Shown in pieces: positions 43,649-50,509 of a stretch of 50,509 nt of DNA (position 1 is its first letter; every line of letters starts with the position of its first letter). The notes beneath the pieces were generated by a model, which saw only the letters and a program-made list of their open reading frames with translations, was not told the DNA's origin and did not search any database. A program made the translations under genes and the position numbers. Where the stretch lies: NCBI GenBank assembly GCA_012270795.1, contig JAAXHO010000207.1:1-50509 (forward strand), given 5' to 3'. The DNA is from Candidatus Poribacteria bacterium. GTDB lineage: Bacteria > Poribacteria > WGA-4E > WGA-3G.

Positions 43649-44419
43649 CTAAATGTTAGAACGGGACTGACACCCATCAACATTGATACACGCGCCAGTA
43701 ACGAGACTTGCGCAGTCCGATGCAAGAAACACAACAACATTAGCAATTTCTTCAGGTTTACCAAAACGTCCAAGTGGCATTTCACTTTCAACAAATGCTT
43801 TCATCTGATCGGGATCTGCTTTGATACGTCTATCCCAACCACCCCCAGGAAAAAGGATAGAACCAGGGGCAATACTATTCACACGGATATTGTCAGGTGC
43901 TAATTCCTTAGCTAACGATTTTGTCATACTGATTTCTGCTGCTTTCGCTGCGTTATAAGTGATATGGCCACCACCTTCTCTACCGTAAATAGAGGTTATC
44001 ATCAGTATAACACCACCACCTTGCTTCTGCATAACTGGAATTGCATGCTTGTTAATTCGGGTCGCAGAAACAAGATTGAGATCAAGTATTTCGTGCCATT
44101 CCTCATCCGTAATTTCGTTTAGTGGAGTCCAACGACTCCCACCGACATTGTTAACGGCAACGTCAATTCTTCCATACTTGTCTAATGTCTCAGTCATAAA
44201 GGACTGAACTTGAGCAAAATCTGTCACATCTGTCGGTATTGCGAGTACTTCTATGTTGTGTGTTTTGAGTTCATTTGCTACATTTTCAAGGTTTTCAGTA
44301 TCTCTTCCACAGATGCTAAGACGTGCACCCTCTTTGGCAAAACCGAACGCAATGGCTTTACCAATTCCTCTACTTGCCCCTGTTACAACAACAACCTTGT
44401 TCTTTAGTTCTAAATTCAT
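43649..44419 (-). CDS. short-chain dehydrogenase/reductase, FabG-like
   Basis: 256-residue classical SDR. The NAD(P) motif is VTGASRGIGKA, the VNNVGG segment follows, and the catalytic residues are Y155 and K159 (TYNAAK), with a Ser in MITSIYG. The length is normal. Candidates include 3-oxoacyl-ACP reductase, glucose dehydrogenase and other sugar or steroid alcohol dehydrogenases. Sequence alone does not decide. GGAG precedes the ATG. It lies 29 bp downstream of smc, possibly on the same transcript. Confidence 0.92.
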   Translation of the reverse strand: MNLELKNKVVVVTGASRGIGKAIAFGFAKEGARLSICGRDTENLENVANELKTHNIEVLAIPTDVTDFAQVQSFMTETLDKYGRIDVAVNNVGGSRWTPLNEITDEEWHEILDLNLVSATRINKHAIPVMQKQGGGVILMITSIYGREGGGHITYNAAKAAEISMTKSLAKELAPDNIRVNSIAPGSILFPGGGWDRRIKADPDQMKAFVESEMPLGRFGKPEEIANVVVFLASDCASLVTGACINVDGCQSRSNI

Positions 44420-44448
44420 AAACTACTCCATTCTTTAAACTACACCTA

Positions 44449-47400
44449 TTATCTACGTTGAAACTTGGTTGATACAATTTTTGACATGCCAGCTTGTTCC
44501 ATCGTTACGCCGTAAAACACATCCGCAATTTCCATAGTTCGATTGTTATGTGTGATAATTACAAACTGTGTGTTGTCTGAATAGGTCCGGATGAGATTCG
44601 TAAAACGTAGCACATTTGCTTCATCAAGCGCAGCATCTACTTCATCAAGCACACAGAAAGGACTCGGTTTGATCTTAAAGACAGCAAATAGCAATCCAAT
44701 TGCTACAAGTGACCGTTCACCACCAGAAAGTTGCGTAATACTTTGTGGACGTTTGCCGGGTGGACGAGCGATGATTTCAACACCTGACTCAAGCACGTTG
44801 TCTTCATCAGTCAATTTCAGTTCTGTTTCTCCACCACCAAAGAGTTCTGTGAACACATCTTGAAAATTGACTTTTACCTTCTCAAAGGTTTTTAGAAACT
44901 TATCTTGTGAAGTTTTATTGATTTTCTTTATAGCTTGATAGGCAGATTCAATAGATTGCTGTATATCTTCACGTTGAGTTTCAAGAAAGTTTATTCGCTT
45001 CTGATGTTCTTCAAAGGCTTGTATGGCTTTTTGGTTAACCGTTCCCATTGCCGAAAGTTTCGCTTTCAATTTTTCTATGTTGTCTAGCAGGTCAATTTCA
45101 TTTGGTTCAATAGTGGTTTGGCCAGAAGTCTGTGCTTCAGTCAGTGCTTCTTCAAGTCTGATCATCGGTTTCGGTATTTCATCAATGGAAACCTGATATT
45201 TGTCAAGAATATGTTTTGAAATTGATTTTAGCTGCATTTCAAGTTGAGTGGTTTTCATTTCAAGTTGGTGATGCTTCCTGTTCTGTTTTTCAAATTTTCT
45301 TCTTGTACTTCGCATCTCTGTCTGAAGAGATTCAATTTCTTCATGGTTGGTTTGTTTTTCTCCAGACAACTCGTCATATTCCGCCTCCGCTTCTGCACGA
45401 TCCCCTTCTATTCTCAAAAACTCACGTTGTGCAGCTGCAATTTGATCAGAAATATCTTGTTTTGTTTGTTCGTCCGAATCTATAATTGCTTGTTGTTCCC
45501 GAATATTCTGTTCTATACGAAGTACATCGTCATCAAAACCTTTAAGCTCAGTACCTATGCTTTCCAACCTTTGCCGCTGTCCTGCTAAGAAAACTTCCAT
45601 ACTCTGACATGCCTCAAGGATCTCTTGATGTTTCTGTGTTTCACCCTCAATTTGTTCAGAAATCCTATTGATCCTGCGTTCTGTATTTGTTTGTTTTTTT
45701 GTTAATTCCTCAATTTCACTATTAAGGTTCTGCTGTTCTTCTCGTGAAATATCGTAAGTTTTTTGAAGATCTTTGTGCTCGGTTTCCAGTGCCGTAAGTC
45801 TCTCTTCAAGTTGTGAGATGTTTTGGTCAGACAACTCAAGGTCCTTTTTGAGTGATGCTTTTTCTATCTGTAAATTTTGTAGCTGCGTTGTGAGTTGCTG
45901 CTTCTCCTGTTGTGTATTTGCGATTGTAGCGGCGAAGGTTTTACGCTTTTCATCTTTCTCATTCAAACTAATTTGTATTTCAGTTATCTTAGATTTGAGA
46001 ATATCAAGTTCATTAGCACGCGTGAGAAGTCCTGTTTTCTTTTGATCAGAATGTCCACCGGTAATTGCTCCAGTAGTGTCAAAAAGTTCTCCATCCAATG
46101 TTACCAATCGCGCTTTCGGATTATACTTGCGTTTTAATGCAATTGCAGCGTCAAAATCTTCAATGATAAGGGTATTTCCCAATAATTGTTGTACAACAAT
46201 ATCATATTTCTTATCAAATTCCACAAGGTCTTCGGCAACACCAATAACACCATATTTATCTAATAACGCATCATCATAAAATGTTCTATGTCTGATAGTG
46301 TCAAGGGGTAGGAATTTCACTATCCCCGCACGATGTTTCTTCAGAAAATTGATGGCAGTCTTTGCGTCTTCAGCAGTTTCAGCGACAACATTTTGGATTG
46401 CACTGCCAAGCGCAACCTCTATAGCAATTTCATATTCTGACTTTGTACTGATAAGCTCAGCGACCACACCATTTATGCCGTGAAACTGTTCAGGGAAGTG
46501 TTGTTTTGCCCGCATAATAGCACGCACACCCGAATAGTAACCTTCATAAGCAGAATGTAACTGCTCTAATGACTTATACCGAGAGGAACTTACACCTAAG
46601 TTGCTTTGTAGACCTGATAATTCAGTCTCAAGTTTACGGAGTTCGTCCTGCGTTTCATTATACGTCTCTTCTACCTGTTTTTTTCTTGTATCAAGCTGAA
46701 ACATCTTGGCATTTAATTCGTTATCAACGCGTTGAATTTCATCACGTTTTTCATTTGCAGTTTTCAATTCTGTGTTTAACGAATCTGTGGTCGTTTGTAA
46801 GCGGTTACGGTCGTTTTGCGTACTTGCTAACGTGTGTTCAATAGTTAGACGTTTGTTTTCACGAGCAGAAAGTGTTGAAGTTGTTTCTTGCAGCAGCGAC
46901 TCTGCCTCTTGTAGATCGGATTTAGACTTCTTTATATTTGCTACATATTGTTCTAATGTCTTCTTACGAGCAGTGAGGCGACTTTCTTCAATCTTGCATG
47001 TTGCTTCAAGTTTCTTTTCTTCTTGTATACGTTCTTTTTTCCTTGTCTGTATATGTGTTATTTGTGAATTTAATGACTCAAGTGTTTGGACTGCCCGTTG
47101 ACGTTGTTGTTGTATATTTAACTGATTTTCTTTATATACAACTATCTCACGTTCGATTTTCTCACTCTTGTTTTCAATTTCGCGGATTTCTTCCTGAGAA
47201 TTTTTGATGGCATCATCCAATTCAGTTCTACGATTGTTTGCATTTTCTATACGTTCTTCAACTTCTTGAATGAGCTGATTCGCATCTGTTACTTCATTAA
47301 TTATCGAATCTAATTCTGATTGTTTTTCTTGGTATTCTGTTGCAATTTTTTCATATTCACGACAGGCAAGACCTAATTCTAACTGTTGTAGTTTTTCTTT

Positions 47401-48054
47401 GATTTCTTGATAATGTTTGGCTTGTTCAGCTTGTTTGCTTAGTGTTTCTGTATCACGTTGTGCTTCCTGAATTATGTCGTTGATCCGTACCAAGTTTTGT
47501 TGTGTTGCTTCTAATTTTCGCTCTGCAATTTTCTTGTTATGTTTGTATTTAGTAATTCCTGCAACTTCATCAAACAGGAATCGACGTTCTTCTGGGCGAA
47601 CGTTAAGGATTAAATCAATTTTGCTCTGTTCCATCACAGAATAGGCATCAACACCAATACCTGTATCCATAAATAGTTCGGTTATATCCCGAAGACGGCA
47701 AGGTGTTTGATTAATGAGATAGATACTTTCACCATCACGCGACAACTGCCTGCTTACTTCAACTTCAGGTGCACCAATAGAAATATCCTCAGATATGTTG
47801 GCAAAAGATAAAGTGACGCTGGCTTTTTGAGAGGGATTAAACTTCGCACCACCGTTGAATAGAAGATCACGCATATTCGTACATCGCAATGCACGGGCAC
47901 TCTTTTCGCCAAGTACCCAACGAATTGCGTCAGAGACGTTACTTTTTCCACAACCGTTTGGACCAACGATAGTCGTAATACCAGGTTCTAACTCAAGTAC
48001 AACCTCCTCGGCAAAACTTTTAAACCCCTTTATTTTGATGCTATTTAAATGCAA
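44449..48054 (-). CDS. smc: chromosome segregation protein SMC
   Basis: 1201-residue SMC ATPase of the condensin complex. Walker A is GPNGCGKS at residues 31-38. Two long coiled coils flank a hinge near 510-690 (about YEGYYSGVRAIMRAKQHFPE to ITGGHSDQ). The signature LSGGERSLVAIG begins near 1109, and Walker B VLDEVDAALDEAN near 1135. It starts at TTG, six bases after GGAGG, a rare start for a core gene. ScpA and ScpB genes are not in the window. Conserved length and motifs suggest a functional gene. Confidence 0.97.
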   Translation of the reverse strand: MHLNSIKIKGFKSFAEEVVLELEPGITTIVGPNGCGKSNVSDAIRWVLGEKSARALRCTNMRDLLFNGGAKFNPSQKASVTLSFANISEDISIGAPEVEVSRQLSRDGESIYLINQTPCRLRDITELFMDTGIGVDAYSVMEQSKIDLILNVRPEERRFLFDEVAGITKYKHNKKIAERKLEATQQNLVRINDIIQEAQRDTETLSKQAEQAKHYQEIKEKLQQLELGLACREYEKIATEYQEKQSELDSIINEVTDANQLIQEVEERIENANNRRTELDDAIKNSQEEIREIENKSEKIEREIVVYKENQLNIQQQRQRAVQTLESLNSQITHIQTRKKERIQEEKKLEATCKIEESRLTARKKTLEQYVANIKKSKSDLQEAESLLQETTSTLSARENKRLTIEHTLASTQNDRNRLQTTTDSLNTELKTANEKRDEIQRVDNELNAKMFQLDTRKKQVEETYNETQDELRKLETELSGLQSNLGVSSSRYKSLEQLHSAYEGYYSGVRAIMRAKQHFPEQFHGINGVVAELISTKSEYEIAIEVALGSAIQNVVAETAEDAKTAINFLKKHRAGIVKFLPLDTIRHRTFYDDALLDKYGVIGVAEDLVEFDKKYDIVVQQLLGNTLIIEDFDAAIALKRKYNPKARLVTLDGELFDTTGAITGGHSDQKKTGLLTRANELDILKSKITEIQISLNEKDEKRKTFAATIANTQQEKQQLTTQLQNLQIEKASLKKDLELSDQNISQLEERLTALETEHKDLQKTYDISREEQQNLNSEIEELTKKQTNTERRINRISEQIEGETQKHQEILEACQSMEVFLAGQRQRLESIGTELKGFDDDVLRIEQNIREQQAIIDSDEQTKQDISDQIAAAQREFLRIEGDRAEAEAEYDELSGEKQTNHEEIESLQTEMRSTRRKFEKQNRKHHQLEMKTTQLEMQLKSISKHILDKYQVSIDEIPKPMIRLEEALTEAQTSGQTTIEPNEIDLLDNIEKLKAKLSAMGTVNQKAIQAFEEHQKRINFLETQREDIQQSIESAYQAIKKINKTSQDKFLKTFEKVKVNFQDVFTELFGGGETELKLTDEDNVLESGVEIIARPPGKRPQSITQLSGGERSLVAIGLLFAVFKIKPSPFCVLDEVDAALDEANVLRFTNLIRTYSDNTQFVIITHNNRTMEIADVFYGVTMEQAGMSKIVSTKFQRR

Positions 48055-48160
48055 AGTGTTCCTCCTATCGCAATAATCTATCTGAAAAAATTACGTAGTT
48101 AACGCTTTATTATCACACATTTAACCTACTAATTTATACGCAATTTCTGTTAATTCGGTT

Positions 48161-48898
48161 TCATTCTGGATACATTGTTCTTGCTAATGTTATTACATCT
48201 ACTTCAACTGGATCCGCATCCCACAATACTTTAACTGCTTCACGGACCGTCGCGCCAGTGGTATAAACATCATCCAAAACAAGTATTCTTTTACCTGTTA
48301 CAACCGCATGCTCTTGTAGTTCAAAAGCACCAATGATGTTTGTTTGTCGTTCTTGTCTATTCAAACTGCTCTGGGGTGAAGTATTCTTTTGTTTGATGAG
48401 TGTATCAGTTGAAACTCTTACACCATACACTTTACCAATTTGATTTGCAATAAGAATCGCTTGGTTGAATCCACGCTCCTGTAAACGTTTTTTATGTATC
48501 GGAATAGGTAGAATGTAGTCGTATTCTGCAATATGCATATCAATTGGGAAATGATTCAGTACCAATTTCGCAAGCGAAGCAGCAAGGGTTTTTCGTTTTT
48601 CAAACTTAAAAAGATGGATGATGGTTTGTAGTGTGTTATCATAATTTGCAATCGTACGTAACTTGCCATATTGAGGCGGGTTTGCAGCACAATCCTCACA
48701 TAGATCATCTGAATTAGGTGAACCACAGATTTCACACCAAGGCGGTTGGATAACGTCAATTTTACGCCAGCAATTATCACATACATAAGGGACTGCTTCA
48801 AGTCCAAGTACACTCTCACAAACTCTACATTGGGCAGGATATAGAAATGAGAGACCTGTTTCAATTGTCTGGTGTATGAGATTGGAATTTAATCGCAT
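48161..48898 (-). CDS. ComF-family phosphoribosyltransferase-like protein
   Basis: 245-residue protein. A four-cysteine zinc finger region near the start (CRVCESV, CDNCW, CEICG, CEDC) precedes a phosphoribosyltransferase domain with the PRPP loop ILVLDDVYTTGAT near residues 205-217. PIPIHKKRLQERGFNQAILI is the typical ComF motif. ComF is needed for DNA uptake in competent bacteria such as Bacillus and Haemophilus; its biochemical role is not settled. No other competence gene is nearby. It lies 106 bp upstream of smc on the same strand. Confidence 0.92.
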   Translation of the reverse strand: MRLNSNLIHQTIETGLSFLYPAQCRVCESVLGLEAVPYVCDNCWRKIDVIQPPWCEICGSPNSDDLCEDCAANPPQYGKLRTIANYDNTLQTIIHLFKFEKRKTLAASLAKLVLNHFPIDMHIAEYDYILPIPIHKKRLQERGFNQAILIANQIGKVYGVRVSTDTLIKQKNTSPQSSLNRQERQTNIIGAFELQEHAVVTGKRILVLDDVYTTGATVREAVKVLWDADPVEVDVITLARTMYPE

Positions 48899-48965
48899 AG
48901 ATGTATTGCTAAAATGATTGAGTGATAAATAAGTTTACCATGCTGCAAATGCGTTGTCAAGATAC

Positions 48966-49065
48966 TATGGTAAATTATTGAAATAATTATACACTTACTC
49001 CCAAGGTAGGCAGGTTTCCCAACCTCGTAATATTGACTGATTAAATAATTTTAAAATCTACCATA
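48966..49065. repeat. palindromic element, family B copy 4
   Basis: Ends TATGGTAAATTATTGAAATA and, reversed, TATGGTAGATTTTAAAATTA enclose about 60 bp with only weak internal symmetry. The position just upstream of the ComF-family gene places it in or near that gene's promoter region. Confidence 0.75.
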
Positions 49066-49165
49066 TATACAATTGAATAAATCCAAATACACATCAAACT
49101 TATTGGAAATCCCAATAAACAGACACCCAAAAAACTACAAACACCATCAAAAACCGTATATAATA

Positions 49166-49298
49166 CAGGACTTACGCATTCCCCTCGCTTGCGGGGGGAT
49201 AAAGGGGGGTAAATCCCTGAAAATGACAAAAAATCCGGGATAAAATCCTTGAACAAACAAAATTCTAAACAGGAACACCCAAATTTGCGTAAGTCCTG
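49166..49298. repeat. inverted-repeat element with CAGGACTTACGCA ends
   Basis: CAGGACTTACGCA (49166-49178) pairs perfectly with TGCGTAAGTCCTG (49286-49298). The interior contains CCCCTCGCTTGCGGGGGG (about 49181-49198), which is itself palindromic. The flanks TAATA and ATAAT look alike but are not an obvious target duplication. No protein is encoded. Confidence 0.75.
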
Positions 49299-49450
49299 AT
49301 AATATATACAATGAAAAACACGAAAAACGCAAACAAAAAAACCGGACCGAAAAACGATGAAAAAAATTCAAAAAATCACTACAAAAAACCCCGATGAACC
49401 CTTATGAAAACTGGACATATAGCCAATTTACAAAACCGTACCGTAAACCG

Positions 49451-49480
49451 AAAAAACCGTACCGTACGGTACGGTTTTTT
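49451..49480. other. 30-bp perfect palindrome
   Basis: AAAAAACCGTACCGT is followed directly by its reverse complement, with no loop. It resembles a terminator stem with A and T tails on either side, but no gene ends close by. A protein-binding site is another possibility. Confidence 0.6.
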
Positions 49481-49537
49481 CAGCAGCAAAACCTGTATGA
49501 AGATTAATATATTAACCCGAGTTGCTACCTATAATTT

Positions 49538-49636
49538 GTTGGAGGGGTTTCTAACCCGATTGATAACAGAAAACATAAAAACAACGAATTTTGATGCGAA
49601 TTGTCATAAATCGGGGTTAGAAACCCCTCCAACAAG
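49538..49636. repeat. palindrome related to family C interior
   Basis: TTGGAGGGGTTTCTAACC near the start and GGTTAGAAACCCCTCCAA near the end pair perfectly. The same arms form the middle of the element at 27112-27252, but here the outer AGGCATTCAATTGTC ends are missing. The central part differs. Confidence 0.8.
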
Positions 49637-49730
49637 AGTATTCTAAAGTAGGTGGCAACTTAGGTTATATTAATCGGGTAATATCTTGATTTTGTAATTT
49701 TTTAGAATAGTTAGGTAGTATACCTGTTCT

Positions 49731-49883
49731 TTGTCTGAACCAAGATTTTCAGGATTACCCCATCAAGGATTTTTGATGCATTTTGATGTCAACTTTGGGA
49801 ATAGAACCTGTTGAGAGAAATCCTGGAAATCTGATAATCTTGAAAATCCTGGTTCAGGCAAGTGACAAAAACTTTACACACCC
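49731..49883. repeat. palindromic MITE-like element, family A copy 3
   Basis: TTGTCTGAACC at the left and GGTTCAGGCAAG near 49851 match family A, followed by the tail ACTTTACACACCC. The interior is almost the same as in copy 1 at 114-245 (for example GTCAACTTTGGGAATAGAAC). It precedes the promoter-leader repeat exactly as copy 1 does at the left end. Confidence 0.85.
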
Positions 49884-50043
49884 CGATATGATTTTTAAGT
49901 TGACATTTTTTGAATCCAATAATATAATTTCTGACGTTAAGTTAAAAAACACAACACTCGGTTTGACAAAAATATAAGAGATTTTCGTACAGGGAAAGGT
50001 TTTCAATCCCAAGCACACAAACCGAATCCCGTATACGAAGGAT

Positions 50044-50463
50044 CTGAGCAGCGGCAAACGCCCAGATCCGGCACTTTTAGGTTAGTTGAATAGATTCCTG
50101 CGGAATCATGAATTTGTTAGTTAGGGGTGTGAACGTGCAATAAAACGCACATCAACCACGTAATGTTAACGTATCGTCCAATTACTTGAACACTACTTGT
50201 AGCGTCCACTTTCAGTTTGCGTCCTTTCGACACAATCTGGATGATTGTGCTACAAAGATGGTTTCGTAGCCGGGTGCTCTTTCTTGTTATCGGGAACTTG
50301 ACAGCTAAACCTCAGATGTGGTATACTTTAAACTAACAAAGGTTAATCTTATGGTTGTCCATAACAGCGTTGCTTGCTGGATGCCGCAACATCGCAACAG
50401 AGAAAAGAATACGCGACACAATGATCACGTGTTGCAAAATAATCAACTTCTAACTTTGCATCA
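50044..50463 (+). repeat. long direct repeat (promoter-leader), copy 2
   Basis: Right-hand copy of 496-936. It includes the same promoter and leader hairpins and ends just ahead of AAGGAG and the start codon at 50482. Differences are scattered point changes and short deletions, for example loss of the 30 or so bases after GAATTTGTTAGTT. Confidence 0.85.
50298..50327 (+). promoter_or_regulatory. consensus sigma70 promoter, second copy
   Basis: TTGACA (50298-50303), an 18-bp spacer and TATACT (50322-50327) duplicate the promoter at 772-801. The leader from about 50334 to 50481 is again close to 150 nt. Confidence 0.75.
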
Positions 50464-50481
50464 AGCAAAAGGAGTGAACTC

Positions 50482-50509
50482 ATGAGTAAAACATTGTATT
50501 GGGCACTCG
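50482..50509 (+). CDS. 5' end of a paralogue of the membrane-anchored TPR protein
   Basis: Only MSKTLYWAL is encoded before the window ends. AAGGAG lies seven bases before the ATG. The residues resemble MKKQKFYWAL of the gene at 1536, and the upstream promoter-leader is shared with the left operon, which supports a second locus of the same family continuing beyond the window. The spacing differs from the left locus: here the TPR-like gene directly follows the leader, with no GspC-like gene between them. Confidence 0.6.

Larger units (their letters stand above)
48899..50481. other. gene-free region rich in palindromic repeats
   Basis: About 1.6 kb without a supported gene. In order it contains family B copy 4 (48966-49065), an inverted-repeat element at 49166-49298, a 30-bp perfect palindrome at 49451-49480, a family C-like palindrome at 49538-49636, family A copy 3 at 49731-49883 and the promoter-leader repeat at 50044-50463. 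Confidence 0.6.

Noticed and set aside
49404-49646. 80-residue frame across 49404-49646
   Set aside because: It runs through the palindromes at 49451 and 49538 and has no ribosome-binding site, so it is an artefact of repeats.
1-50509. CRISPR array
   Set aside because: The tandem and dispersed repeats lack regular spacers of even length, and no cas gene is present.

Overview
The window looks like a chromosomal segment of an uncultured, Gram-negative, heterotrophic bacterium. TonB-dependent receptors, a TonB-family protein and an outer-membrane barrel protein imply an outer membrane. The mix of a phytanoyl-CoA-dioxygenase-family enzyme, an enolase-superfamily dehydratase, Gfo/Idh/MocA oxidoreductases, a DUF1501 Tat protein, squalene-cyclase-type repeats and DUF5916 recalls Candidatus Poribacteria or Planctomycetes-like marine and sponge-associated lineages. 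I favour a Poribacteria-like source, but this is inference from gene content. Most of the window is AT-rich; the left operon (957-5219) is visibly richer in GC. I saw no rRNA, tRNA or CRISPR array.

Layout. 1-956: repeats, a consensus sigma70 promoter and a leader that recurs almost intact at the right end (50044-50463). 957-5219: a plus-strand operon of a GspC/PilP-like membrane protein, a membrane-anchored TPR protein and a secreted metzincin-type metalloprotease. 5597-10901: a small-molecule and sugar-acid catabolic set (PhyH, MR/MLE dehydratase, Gfo/Idh/MocA, terpenoid-cyclase-fold repeat protein, zinc alcohol dehydrogenase). 10914-16526: a minus-strand accessory island with a CoxE-like VWA protein, two tandem nucleotidyltransferase-HepT-like fusion proteins, an HNH nuclease and several decayed toxin-antitoxin-like genes. 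16909-21351: a plus-strand purine block (purF, purM) with two unusual companions, a small membrane protein and a FliG-like protein translationally coupled to purM. 21476-30567: an outer-membrane block (TonB, DUF5916 barrel, two tandem TonB-dependent receptors, a secreted protein). 31749-40694: carbohydrate genes (oligogalacturonate-lyase-like propeller, epimerase, Gfo/Idh/MocA, alcohol dehydrogenase, HAL2-type phosphatase, GH36), two of them bounded by inverted copies of a palindromic repeat. 41331-48898: rsmD, DUF1501, SDR, smc and a ComF-type phosphoribosyltransferase. 48899-50481: gene-free and packed with palindromic repeats, then the start of a paralogue of the gene at 1536.

The most striking non-genic feature is the density of MITE-like palindromic elements, at least five terminal-repeat families. 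One has inserted in frame into the signal-peptide region of a TonB-dependent receptor. Two copies of another family differ by a precise inversion of a 49-bp core, and the same GC-rich core motif turns up inside an element with unrelated ends. The genic candidates for something undescribed are the MNT-HepT/VWA module with its tandem duplication scar, the FliG-like protein coupled to purM, and the metzincin operon whose promoter-leader is reused for a paralogous gene at the other end.
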